Assembly: GCF_014284235.1 (NCBI RefSeq) | Contig: NZ_JACOGD010000005.1 | Span: 124,001 to 188,000 of the forward strand | Reading direction: 5' to 3' | DNA length: 64,000 nucleotides | Source: Cognatundibacterium curvum | Lineage (GTDB): Bacteria > Pseudomonadota > Gammaproteobacteria > Burkholderiales > Burkholderiaceae_D | Shown here: piece by piece, positions 37,145 to 45,168 of the stretch | Position numbering within the stretch: the first letter of the stretch is position 1 | Layout of the letters: each line of letters opens with the position of its first letter | Notes under the pieces: model-generated | Told to the model about the DNA's origin: nothing | Databases searched by the model: none | The model's input: the letters and a program-made list of their open reading frames with translations, nothing else | Made by a program: the position numbers and the translations under genes

Positions 37145-37663
37145 CTAATGACCATTAAAAAAATGTTCTATTTTCCCTTGGCGGCATTGAGGACATTCGA
37201 TGCCGGCATAAAGAGCAGATTGAAGTGGGCCTTGTCCACAGCGTGTACAGTGCGTTTGCGATAAATCCAGTTCCTTGGGTAGAGATGTAACAAGCCAGTG
37301 TTTATCATCACAATACTGATTTGTTTTTAGCCAATAAAAGCTTGCAAGTCTTTTGCCCTTTGGCTTCACCTTGCGCAGGAAATAAATAAAATTCTCAGCA
37401 GGTGGCCCATAGGGATGAGCTGCCAGGTGAATTTCACCGCAGTGGCAGCAAACACACATTTCTCCCCAAAGCGCCGTAGCAGATGCATCACCTACCATAT
37501 ATCGATCAGCCCAAACCTGAAGCCAAAAGTTACATGCTGAGCAGGAAAATACGAAGTGCGGGAGACTCATCGCTGAGAAGACAAATTCTTGAATTGGCTG
37601 AAAAGGGGGGGAGTCTCCCAAGTGTACAAAAACTGACCTGTCTCGACATAGCGTCTGAATCAT
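37145..37663 (-). CDS. Cysteine-rich zinc-ribbon-like hypothetical protein
   Basis: 172 residues if started at 37661-37663; a second ATG at 37570 (141 residues, MSLPHFVFSCSACN...) is equally plausible since neither has a clear ribosome site. Cysteine pairs are spread over the protein: 'CSACNF', 'CVCCHCGE', 'CTRCGQ' and 'CPQCRQ', which look like two split zinc ribbons. I do not recognise the family. Base composition seems lower in GC than neighbours and codon use includes rarer codons, suggesting a recent acquisition. It follows the glutathione peroxidase gene by 34 bases and may ride on its message. Confidence 0.6.
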   Translation of the reverse strand: MIQTLCRDRSVFVHLGDSPPFQPIQEFVFSAMSLPHFVFSCSACNFWLQVWADRYMVGDASATALWGEMCVCCHCGEIHLAAHPYGPPAENFIYFLRKVKPKGKRLASFYWLKTNQYCDDKHWLVTSLPKELDLSQTHCTRCGQGPLQSALYAGIECPQCRQGKIEHFFNGH

Positions 37664-37697
37664 GGGCCAGTCTTTTTCAATTGGAAATCAGTTTCTC

Positions 37698-38258
37698 TTA
37701 CTGCGCCAGCGCCTTTTCAATATCGGCCACCAGTTTCTTATCATCCGGTGTCGTCATGCTGGAGTAAGCCGCGACCACATTGCCTTTGCGGTCGATCAGG
37801 TATTTATAGAAATTCCATTTCGGGGTGGTGCCGGTGGCTTTGACCAGTTCGGCATAGAAGGGATTGATATCCTTGCCGCTGACTGCGGTTTTGGCAAACA
37901 TGGGGAATTTCACGCCATAGGTGTTAAAGCAGAAATCGGCGATTTCCTTGCTATTACCCGGTTCCTGTTTGCCGAAATCATTCGATGGGAAACCCAGCAC
38001 CACCAGACCCTTATCGCTGTATTTGGCAAACATCTTTTCCAGACCTTCATATTGCTTGGTGAAGCCGCAATAACTGGCGGTATTCACGACCAGTGCTACT
38101 TTGCCTTTGTACTGGCATAAGTCCTGTGGCGCGTCATCCTGCAAGCGGTTAAAACTGTGTTTCAGCACTGCCGGGCAGGCATCCTGTGCGCTGGCATAGC
38201 CACTCGCCAGACTGAGTCCGGCAAAACTGATAGCAAGCAACTGTGTACGTAGCAACAT
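37698..38258 (-). CDS. Exported glutathione-peroxidase-family protein
   Basis: 186 residues from ATG 38258, which has CAGGAG 7 bases before it; an in-frame ATG at 38291 lacks a site. Signal peptide 'LLRTQLLAISFAGLSLASGY'. The peroxidase core has 'ALVVNTASYCGFTKQYEGLE' with the active Cys in place of selenocysteine, 'LVVLGFPSNDFGKQEPG' (Gln) and 'TPKWNFYKYLID' (Trp-Asn), giving the full Cys-Gln-Trp-Asn set. It probably reduces hydroperoxides in the periplasm with thioredoxin-like reductants. The export signal distinguishes it from the usual cytosolic bacterial enzymes. Confidence 0.92.
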   Translation of the reverse strand: MLLRTQLLAISFAGLSLASGYASAQDACPAVLKHSFNRLQDDAPQDLCQYKGKVALVVNTASYCGFTKQYEGLEKMFAKYSDKGLVVLGFPSNDFGKQEPGNSKEIADFCFNTYGVKFPMFAKTAVSGKDINPFYAELVKATGTTPKWNFYKYLIDRKGNVVAAYSSMTTPDDKKLVADIEKALAQ

Positions 38259-38291
38259 GGCGAACTCCTGGATAAAGATGTATGACCGCAA

Positions 38292-38539
38292 GCGCGGTCT
38301 TATGGTTCCTGCTTGCCAGCCAGACCAGATGCGAAGTGCACAAGCTGAATATGGCTTCGATGTGGATAGAAAATCAAAAACGGCTTAGTGTAGCCGAGCC
38401 ATGGATTTTGTGCTGTGTGTTCCTTTATGTGAAATTTGAATATTGAAAATCAAAAATCTTAGTTTTCAAATATATAGCCTGACTTTAAGCTGGATTTATT
38501 GATGATTCAACCCTTAAAGACGAAATGGAAGGTTTAAGC
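38292..38539 (+). promoter_or_regulatory. Control region of the sulfate uptake operon
   Basis: AT-rich gap between the peroxidase gene and sbp. Around 38435-38470 it carries TTTGAA ... TTCAAA arms within A/T tracts, the kind of sequence CysB proteins bind upstream of sulfate genes. Transcription start not resolved. The ribosome site GGAAGG (38526-38532) precedes the chosen sbp start. Confidence 0.45.
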
Positions 38540-39568
38540 ATGATCACTACTCGATTTTCCTGGGCAATACTGGCAACTGGTGTCGTACTGAGTTCAGCAC
38601 TGGGGCTGAGTGCGACTGCGCAGGCCGCCGATATCTCGTTGTTGAACGTCTCCTATGATCCCACCCGCGAGTTGTATCAGGACATCAATCAGGGATTTGC
38701 CAAACAATGGCAGGCGAAAACCGGCGATAAAGTCACCATCAAACAATCGCATGGCGGTTCCGGCAAACAGGCGCGCGCCGTGATAGACGGGCTCAATGCC
38801 GATGTCGCCACGCTGGCACTGGCCTATGACACCGATGCGCTGGCAGAAAAAAATCTGCTCGATAAAAACTGGCAAAAACGTTTGCCGCACAATGCCTCGC
38901 CTTACGCCTCTACCATCGTATTCCTGGTGCGTAAAGGGAATCCAAAAGCAATTAAAGACTGGAATGACGTGGTGAAACCGGGTGTGGCAGTCATCACGCC
39001 TAATCCTAAGACTTCCGGCGGCGCGCGCTGGAATCATCTGGCAGCCTGGGGCTATGCTTTGAAACAGCCGGGTGGCTCCGAAGCGAGTGCTAAAGAATTT
39101 CTGAGCAAGCTGTACAAAAACGTACCGGTACTCGACTCTGGCGCACGTGGTGCGACCACCACCTTCGTAGAACGCGGCATCGGTGATGTGCTGCTGGCCT
39201 GGGAAAATGAAGCGCTGTTAGCGATCAAAGAACTGGGCCCGGACAAGGTGGAAATCGTGGTGCCATCTACCAGTATTCTGGCTGAACCGGCGGTATCCGT
39301 AGTGGATAAAGTGGTTGACCGGCGCGGTACCCGCAAAGTCGCAGAAGCTTATCTGCAGTATCTGTACAGTGATGAAGGTCAGGACGCAATTGCTAAACAC
39401 TACTATCGTCCGACCACAGAAAAAGCGACGAAAAAATATGCAGCGCAATTCCCGAGTGTGAAGTTGTTCACGATTGACGATGTGTTCGGCGGCTGGACCA
39501 AAGCGCAGAAAACCCATTTCGCAGATGGCGGTATTTTCGATCAGATTTATCAGCCAGGTAAGCGTTAA
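38540..39568 (+). CDS. sbp: Sulfate/thiosulfate ABC transporter periplasmic binding protein
   Basis: 342 residues from ATG 38540 (GGAAGG before it); ATG 38525 lies too close upstream to use that site. Signal peptide ends near A-Q-A-A-D. Family motifs: '[20 protein letters not shown]', '[20 protein letters not shown]', '[13 protein letters not shown]', '[20 protein letters not shown]', '[11 protein letters not shown]'. It binds sulfate in the periplasm and delivers it to CysT-CysW-CysA encoded downstream. One EAL-like gene and a repeat element interrupt the distance to cysT. Sbp and CysP cannot be told apart by eye. Confidence 0.94.
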   Translation: MITTRFSWAILATGVVLSSALGLSATAQAADISLLNVSYDPTRELYQDINQGFAKQWQAKTGDKVTIKQSHGGSGKQARAVIDGLNADVATLALAYDTDALAEKNLLDKNWQKRLPHNASPYASTIVFLVRKGNPKAIKDWNDVVKPGVAVITPNPKTSGGARWNHLAAWGYALKQPGGSEASAKEFLSKLYKNVPVLDSGARGATTTFVERGIGDVLLAWENEALLAIKELGPDKVEIVVPSTSILAEPAVSVVDKVVDRRGTRKVAEAYLQYLYSDEGQDAIAKHYYRPTTEKATKKYAAQFPSVKLFTIDDVFGGWTKAQKTHFADGGIFDQIYQPGKR

Positions 39569-39575
39569 TCGCAAT

Positions 39576-39665
39576 AGGACTGACGCAAAACCGCCCCAGC
39601 GGCGTTATGGCTCCCCTTCGGATGCGCCTGGTACAGCTTGTACTGCCTGAGTCCTCTCATGCAAA
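39576..39665. repeat. Palindromic intergenic repeat, degenerate copy
   Basis: The first 39 bases (39576-39614, AGGACTGACGCAAAACCGCC and on) match the complement of the right arm of the 6462 element with one difference, so it is inserted in the opposite orientation. The far end is decayed; only fragments such as TACTGCCTG remain. It lies 7 bases after the sbp stop. Confidence 0.75.
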
Positions 39666-39704
39666 GTGACTGCCTGTGATACGGCACAATCAGGAGAAAA
39701 ATTT

Positions 39705-40559
39705 ATGCATTATCCAACCCTGCAACATTATTTGAGCCGTTTGCAAAGCGCGCTGTCGAATTCCCAGTTGTGGCTGGATGAACAGGGACGCGCGCGCGGA
39801 CGCTATTTCAATGCCAGCCTGAGCACTGCTTTTCAGGCGATACGCAGCGGCCAGGATCAGCAAGTGATTGCTTACGAAGCCTATGCACGCAGTTTCGATC
39901 CAACTGACCAGGGCTTAAATGTATGGCGCTTGCTGGAGTTTGTCGCGAATGATGAAGAGTCGGTTGAGCTGGATCGTTTGTGCCGCTTACTGCATACCAT
40001 GAATTTTTATCGTCAGTCCGGGGTGCGTCAGCTGGATCTGTATCTGAGTGTGCATAGCCGTTTGCTGGCGGCGATAGAGGGCAATCACGGCATGGCATTC
40101 CGCCGTATTCTGGATGTGCTGGAATTGCCGCATCAGCACATCATATTGCAGATGCCTGCCGCCACCGCCAGCCAGCGTTGGGTGCTCGCGCATGTAGTGG
40201 AAAACTACCGCCGCAATGGCTTCCGGGTCGGGGTAAATGCGGCCAATCTGGAGCAGGCCATCGATTTACTGCAAAGGGTCAGACCAGATGCGATCAAGAT
40301 CGATATTTATGCAGCGAACCGGCCTGAATTACAGATCAGTTTGCTGGAACAGGCTGAGCGTGCGCAATGCCAGGTCATCTTCAAACGCATAGAGCAGCAA
40401 GAAAAATTCGACGCACTGCAAAACAGCCATGGCACAGCCAGCCCCTACCTGGTACAAGGTTTTTTATTCGATATCCCGGCCGCGGAACTGCCGGTCACAT
40501 ACAGCTTTACCCAGCCCTTGCCCAGAGCGGTATATGCACAAGCCAGACCATTGGCCTGA
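39705..40559 (+). CDS. Degenerate EAL-domain protein inside the sulfate operon
   Basis: 284 residues from ATG 39705 (AGGAG 8 bases before). The fold follows an EAL barrel: 'AFQAIRSGQDQQVIAYEAYA', 'VWRLLEFVANDEESVELDRL', 'LDLYLSVHSRLLAAI', 'FRVGVNAANLEQAIDLLQRV', 'RPDAIKIDIYA'. Catalytic positions are changed: E-A-L reads E-A-Y, the E-x-T-E equivalent reads 'LQMPAAT', D-D-F-G reads 'VGVNAA'. It therefore should not hydrolyse c-di-GMP, but could bind it or a protein partner. It sits between sbp and cysT on the same strand, probably co-expressed with sulfate uptake. Confidence 0.82.
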   Translation: MHYPTLQHYLSRLQSALSNSQLWLDEQGRARGRYFNASLSTAFQAIRSGQDQQVIAYEAYARSFDPTDQGLNVWRLLEFVANDEESVELDRLCRLLHTMNFYRQSGVRQLDLYLSVHSRLLAAIEGNHGMAFRRILDVLELPHQHIILQMPAATASQRWVLAHVVENYRRNGFRVGVNAANLEQAIDLLQRVRPDAIKIDIYAANRPELQISLLEQAERAQCQVIFKRIEQQEKFDALQNSHGTASPYLVQGFLFDIPAAELPVTYSFTQPLPRAVYAQARPLA

Positions 40560-40694
40560 GGATGCAGAGGCAGCTCGCTCAAATACGGGCTTATGCATTA
40601 TTAGTCTAAAGAAATAACAAAAAATTCGTTTTTCATATATGAGATTACTGAGAAGATTCGCCATCTTTAGTTAAATCAGTAATAAAGGCTGACT

Positions 40695-41555
40695 ATGGCA
40701 TTCCTGGCATTGAGTACGCAGGCCAGAGGAAAGCGGGTCATCCCAGGGTTTCATCTGTCTCTGGGATTTACCCTGTTTTACCTCGGACTGATCGTCCTGA
40801 TCCCGCTTTCCGCGGTGTTTCTCAAAACTTTTACCATGAGCTGGGCGGATTTCGTCAATACCGTGACGTCAGATCGCGTGCTGGCGTCTTATCGGCTCAC
40901 GTTTGGTGCATCTTTCCTGGCAGCGCTGATCAATGTGGTGTTCGGCGGCATTGTGGCCTGGGTGCTGGTGCGCTACTCATTTCCGGGTAAGCGCTTTATC
41001 GATGCGCTGGTCGATTTGCCGTTCGCTTTGCCGACGGCAGTGGCCGGCATCACGCTGGCGACTTTGTATGCGCCGAATGGCTGGATCGGTAAGCTGCTCA
41101 CGCCGCTAGGCATCAAGGTGGCATTCACGCCGCTGGGTGTGCTGGTGGCGCTGACCTTTATCGGTTTGCCGTTTGTTGTGCGCACCGTGCAACCTGTGCT
41201 GGAAGAAGCAGAAAAAGAATTAGAAGAAGCCGCCCTGAGTCTGGGGGCGAGTCATTGGCAGACCTTTGCCAGAGTGATCTTCCCGACGATTTTGCCGGCC
41301 TTGCTGACCGGCTTTGCACTCGCATTTGCCAGAGCTACCGGTGAATACGGTTCTGTGATTTTTATCGCAGGCAATATGCCTATGGTGTCGGAAATTACAC
41401 CGCTGTTTATGATCACCAAGCTCGAACAGTATGACTACGCAGGTGCTACCGCGATTGCCGTGGTGATGCTGATCCTGTCGTTTGTGATGTTATTGACGAT
41501 TAATGCCTTACAAGCCTGGACGCGTCGCCGTCAGCATGCCGGGAGAGAAGAATGA
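40695..41555 (+). CDS. cysT: Sulfate ABC transporter permease
   Basis: 286 residues, six membrane helices. '[20 protein letters not shown]' starts the first helix; '[20 protein letters not shown]' and the EAA-type loop '[20 protein letters not shown]' that docks onto CysA are present; '[19 protein letters not shown]' is typical of CysT (CysU). It forms the channel with CysW. The stop overlaps the cysW start by 4 bases. The 135-base gap upstream holds an AT-rich stretch with TCATATATGA (40633-40642) and could contain a second promoter. Confidence 0.95.
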   Translation: MAFLALSTQARGKRVIPGFHLSLGFTLFYLGLIVLIPLSAVFLKTFTMSWADFVNTVTSDRVLASYRLTFGASFLAALINVVFGGIVAWVLVRYSFPGKRFIDALVDLPFALPTAVAGITLATLYAPNGWIGKLLTPLGIKVAFTPLGVLVALTFIGLPFVVRTVQPVLEEAEKELEEAALSLGASHWQTFARVIFPTILPALLTGFALAFARATGEYGSVIFIAGNMPMVSEITPLFMITKLEQYDYAGATAIAVVMLILSFVMLLTINALQAWTRRRQHAGREE

Positions 41556-42457
41556 GTGCGACTGTGAGCCATCTGCAAAACCCTGTTGCGCGCCGCGCAG
41601 AACCTGCGATTCAGCCTGCTGCCACTACTGAGGCACGCTGGATACGGATAGTGCTGACGCTGACTGCACTGGGCTTTCTGACTTTATTTTTGTTTGTTCC
41701 GCTGGCTGCGGTTTTTGCTGAAGCCCTCAAGAAAGGCTGGAGCCTGTATCTGGACGCGATCCTGGAACCGGATGCCTTGTCGGCGATACGGCTGACCCTG
41801 ATCGCGGCCGGCATTGCGGTGCCATTGAATCTGGTGTTCGGTGTGGCTGCTGCCTGGACCATCGCAAAGTTTGAATTCCGTGGCAAAAGCATTTTGCTGA
41901 CGCTGATCGATTTGCCGTTTTCAGTGTCGCCAGTGATTTCCGGTCTGATCTATGTGCTGTTGTTCGGCGCACAGGGCTGGTTTGGCGAATGGCTGCGTGA
42001 ACACGACATCAAAATTCTGTTCGCAGTGCCGGGCATCGTGCTGGCCACTATTTTTGTCACTTTTCCGTTTGTTGCGCGTGAGCTGATCCCGCTGATGCAG
42101 GCGCAAGGCAGTGAAGAGGAAGAGGCCGCGCTGGTACTCGGCGCGTCCGGCTGGCAAACTTTCTGGCATGTGACTTTACCCAATATTAAATGGGGTCTGC
42201 TGTATGGCGTGATCTTGTGTAATGCACGTGCCATGGGTGAATTCGGCGCGGTGTCGGTGGTGTCCGGTCATATCCGTGGTGAGACCAATACCATGCCCTT
42301 ACAAGTCGAAATTTTATACAACGAGTACAACTTTGTTGCCGCGTTTGCAGTCGCTTCCTTGCTGACTTTGCTGGCGTTGCTGACACTGGCTTTGAAGACC
42401 CTGGTGGAATGGCGCAGTCATGAACAGCGTCGTCATCAGGCTGATCAGGCCGCTTAA
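41552..42457 (+). CDS. cysW: Sulfate ABC transporter permease
   Basis: 301 residues. After a polar N-terminus (about 27 residues) come six helices; '[20 protein letters not shown]', EAA loop '[20 protein letters not shown]' and '[20 protein letters not shown]' with the CysW-type '[16 protein letters not shown]'. Partner of CysT in the inner membrane. It begins 4 bases inside cysT and is followed 21 bases later by cysA. Confidence 0.95.
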   Translation: MSATVSHLQNPVARRAEPAIQPAATTEARWIRIVLTLTALGFLTLFLFVPLAAVFAEALKKGWSLYLDAILEPDALSAIRLTLIAAGIAVPLNLVFGVAAAWTIAKFEFRGKSILLTLIDLPFSVSPVISGLIYVLLFGAQGWFGEWLREHDIKILFAVPGIVLATIFVTFPFVARELIPLMQAQGSEEEEAALVLGASGWQTFWHVTLPNIKWGLLYGVILCNARAMGEFGAVSVVSGHIRGETNTMPLQVEILYNEYNFVAAFAVASLLTLLALLTLALKTLVEWRSHEQRRHQADQAA

Positions 42458-42478
42458 TTCAGGCAGGAGTAAAAGAGC

Positions 42479-43543
42479 ATGAGTATCGCAGTCAAAGAAT
42501 TACACAAACGTTTCGGCAACTTCACCGCGCTTGATAACGTATCGCTGGATTTTCCAAATGGCGAATTAACCGCTTTGTTAGGACCATCTGGCTGTGGCAA
42601 AACCACTTTGTTACGCATCATCGCGGGTCTTGAATATGCGGATCGTGGCCAGGTCTTGCTGGACGGGCAGGATGCTTCGCAACAGCATGTGCGCGAACGT
42701 CAGGTGGGCTTTGTGTTTCAGCATTATGCGCTGTTCAAACACATGACGATTTTTGAAAACATCGCGTTCGGACTGCGGGTGAAACCGCGTGCAGTACGCC
42801 CATCAGAAACTGAAATCCGCGAGAAAGTCACGCGCCTGCTGGAGCTGGTGCAACTGGACTGGCTGGCTGACCGTTATCCGCCACAGTTATCCGGTGGTCA
42901 GCGTCAGCGTATCGCACTGGCGCGTGCACTGGCAGTCGAGCCACGTGTGCTGTTGCTGGATGAGCCTTTTGGCGCACTCGATGCCAAGGTCAGAAAAGAA
43001 TTACGGCGCTGGTTAAGACGTTTGCATGATGAATTACATGTGACCAGTATTTTTGTCACGCATGATCAGGAAGAGGCATTAGAAGTCGCGGATCAGATCG
43101 TGTTGATGAATCATGGTGTGGTCGAGCAGGTCGGCGCACCGGCTGAGGTATATCAGCATCCGGCCACGCCTTTCGTTTATGGCTTCCTCGGGAATGTAAA
43201 TCTGTTCCATGGTCGCGTACATGAAGGAATTTTGGATGCCGGTGGCGTGCAGTTCTCTGCACCTGGCCATGCAGATACCAAAGATGCAGTCGGTACCGGC
43301 TATGTGCGTCCGCATGAATTCGATATCGACCGTTATTCGCCGGGTGCGGAAGGCCTGGTGGTGCAACTGCGTCGGGTACACAGCATAGGTCCGCTGGCGC
43401 AGCTGGAGCTGGAACGCGATGACAATGGCGATCTGGTGGAAGCCATGATTTCCAGCGAACGCTATCAGTATCTGAATCTGAAAGTTGGCGAGGCACTGGT
43501 ACTGCGTCCACGTCGCTTGCATGTCTTTGTCAACGCACAATAA
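42479..43543 (+). CDS. cysA: Sulfate/thiosulfate ABC transporter ATPase
   Basis: 354 residues. Walker A '[13 protein letters not shown]', Q-loop '[20 protein letters not shown]', signature '[15 protein letters not shown]', Walker B '[13 protein letters not shown]' and switch His in '[17 protein letters not shown]'. The C-terminal TOBE-like regulatory part (about 240-354) has '[18 protein letters not shown]'. It energises sulfate import through CysT/CysW. Ribosome site AGGAG before the ATG. A short repeat element separates it from cysB. Confidence 0.96.
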   Translation: MSIAVKELHKRFGNFTALDNVSLDFPNGELTALLGPSGCGKTTLLRIIAGLEYADRGQVLLDGQDASQQHVRERQVGFVFQHYALFKHMTIFENIAFGLRVKPRAVRPSETEIREKVTRLLELVQLDWLADRYPPQLSGGQRQRIALARALAVEPRVLLLDEPFGALDAKVRKELRRWLRRLHDELHVTSIFVTHDQEEALEVADQIVLMNHGVVEQVGAPAEVYQHPATPFVYGFLGNVNLFHGRVHEGILDAGGVQFSAPGHADTKDAVGTGYVRPHEFDIDRYSPGAEGLVVQLRRVHSIGPLAQLELERDDNGDLVEAMISSERYQYLNLKVGEALVLRPRRLHVFVNAQ

Positions 43544-43550
43544 ACAAGGA

Positions 43551-43616
43551 AGGACTGACGAAAAATTGTCCCGGCAAGGCGCCAGAACGCCGCCGGTGTG
43601 GTTTTGCGTAAGTTCT
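43551..43616. repeat. Palindromic intergenic repeat, short copy
   Basis: 66 bases. The left end (43551-43580) matches the 6462 copy at 29 of 30 bases, and the right end GGTTTTGCGTAAGTTCT matches its other end with two changes, but the centre of the long copy is missing. It fills the cysA-cysB gap and could fold as one hairpin in the operon message. Confidence 0.8.
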
Positions 43617-43629
43617 GAAGGAAGATACT

Positions 43630-44571
43630 ATGAATTTCCAACAATTACGTTCTATCCGTGAGGCGTCGCGGCGCGGTTTTAATCTGACCGAAGTCGCGAA
43701 TGTGCTGTTCACTTCTCAGCCTGGTGTGAGCCGCCAGATCCGCGAACTGGAAGAGGAGCTGGGCGTCGATATTTTCGAGCGCAATGGTAAGCGCCTGACC
43801 GGTCTGACTGAGCCGGGTAAAGGCATACTGCCGATTATCGAAAGGCTGTTACGCGAAGCTGAAAATTTGCAAAAAGCCGGCAATGAATTTTCCGACCAGA
43901 CCCGCGGTACGCTGTCTATTGCGACCACCCATACCCAGGCGCGTTATGTACTGCCGGAAGTGGTGCAAAAATTCCGTCTGGCCTATCCGGATGTACGTAT
44001 CGCCTTACAGCAAAGCAGTCCGGAACATATCGCGGAATGGGTAATTTCAGGCAAAGCCGATATCGGTATCGCAACCGAAGGTTTATCGCAATTCAAAGAC
44101 CTGGTCTCGTTCGCCTGCTATGAATGGAATCACATGATCGTGGTGCCGGATGGTCATCCTTTGCTGAATCAGTCACTGCTGACGCTGGAAGAATTATCGA
44201 AATATCCTATCATCACTTACGACCGTGGTTTCACGGGGCGCAGCCACATTGATGCGGCATTTGAACAGGCTGGTTTGCAGGCAGATATCGTACTGACCGC
44301 GATGGACTCTGACGTGATTCAGCAGTATGTGAGCCTGGGTCTGGGCGTGGGTATCGTTGCCTCGATGGCGGTGGAAGCCAGCCGTGGTCAGGGCTTGCGT
44401 ACCCTGTATGGCAAGCATTTATTCACGCCGAATGTGACGCGGCTGGCAGTACGCCGTGGCGCATATTTGCGCAGCTACACCTATGACTTCATCCGCGAAT
44501 TCGCACCGGCATTGAGTAAGGAAGAAATTCACCGCGTGCTGAGCGAAGCCAGTCAGGCCGATCCAGGCTAA
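43630..44571 (+). CDS. cysB: LysR-type regulator of sulfur metabolism
   Basis: 313 residues. N-terminal winged helix 'MNFQQLRSIREASRRGFNLT' with 'LFTSQPGVSRQIRELEEELG', the CysB-specific start 'NFQQL', and effector domain 'GTLSIATTHTQARYVLPEVV', 'ALQQSSPEHIAEWVISGKAD' and 'YDRGFTGRSHID', which contact sulfate/N-acetylserine in CysB. In Burkholderiales it activates sulfate transport genes. Located right after cysA with only the repeat between, so it may be read through from the operon. A terminator follows at 44601. Confidence 0.94.
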   Translation: MNFQQLRSIREASRRGFNLTEVANVLFTSQPGVSRQIRELEEELGVDIFERNGKRLTGLTEPGKGILPIIERLLREAENLQKAGNEFSDQTRGTLSIATTHTQARYVLPEVVQKFRLAYPDVRIALQQSSPEHIAEWVISGKADIGIATEGLSQFKDLVSFACYEWNHMIVVPDGHPLLNQSLLTLEELSKYPIITYDRGFTGRSHIDAAFEQAGLQADIVLTAMDSDVIQQYVSLGLGVGIVASMAVEASRGQGLRTLYGKHLFTPNVTRLAVRRGAYLRSYTYDFIREFAPALSKEEIHRVLSEASQADPG

Positions 44572-44600
44572 AGCTATCCGGGCTGAGACGGCGACTGCAG

Positions 44601-44636
44601 GGAGCAGAGCGTGTAAAATACGCGTTCTGCTCCTTT
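44601..44636 (+). terminator. Intrinsic terminator after cysB
   Basis: GGAGCAGAGCGTGT paired with ATACGCGTTCTGCTCC forms a long GC stem followed by TTTTCCTTTT. It ends the sulfate operon just before the adenylyltransferase gene, which therefore needs its own promoter or read-through. Confidence 0.75.
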
Positions 44637-44652
44637 TCCTTTTGCACGCTTT

Positions 44653-45144
44653 ATGGCCTCCTTCGAAGACAAAGTCTGTTCCCGCGCACAACTCGCATCA
44701 CGTGTCGCTGCCTTGGCAAAACCAGTGGTGATGACCAATGGCGTATTCGATATTCTGCACCGTGGCCATGTCACCTATCTGGCGCAGGCCAGGGCGCTTG
44801 GTGCTTCGCTGGTAGTAGCGGTGAATACTGATGCTTCAGTGCGGCGTCTGGGTAAAGGCGATGACCGGCCTGTGAATACAGCGGCTGATCGTATGGCTGT
44901 ACTGGCTGCGCTGGAAGCAGTCAGTCTGGTGGTGGAGTTTGATGAAGATACTGCCTTAGAGGCGGTCATTGCAGCGCATCCGGACATCTATGTCAAAGGC
45001 GGTGACTATGACATGCGGGCAATTCCCGAAGGACAGGCGGTGCTGGCTTATGGTGGACAGGTCGCTGCGATCGACTTTGAGCATGACCGCTCGACCAGCA
45101 AATTGCTCGCCAAGGTGCGCGCAACTTCAGCAGCAGACGCATAA
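44653..45144 (+). CDS. rfaE2: D-glycero-beta-D-manno-heptose 1-phosphate adenylyltransferase
   Basis: 163 residues, single-domain form equal to the C-terminal half of HldE. It makes ADP-heptose precursor for lipopolysaccharide inner core. Nucleotidyltransferase motif 'TNGVFDILHRGHVTYLAQAR' with H-x-G-H, 'VAVNTDASVRRLGKGDDRPV', and 'DIYVKGGDYD', the hallmark of the family, with 'RSTSKLLAKVR' at the end. The kinase partner (rfaE1) is elsewhere, as usual in beta-proteobacteria. Confidence 0.94.
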   Translation: MASFEDKVCSRAQLASRVAALAKPVVMTNGVFDILHRGHVTYLAQARALGASLVVAVNTDASVRRLGKGDDRPVNTAADRMAVLAALEAVSLVVEFDEDTALEAVIAAHPDIYVKGGDYDMRAIPEGQAVLAYGGQVAAIDFEHDRSTSKLLAKVRATSAADA

Positions 45145-45168
45145 GTCAAAACGAACATCACTGTCGGC

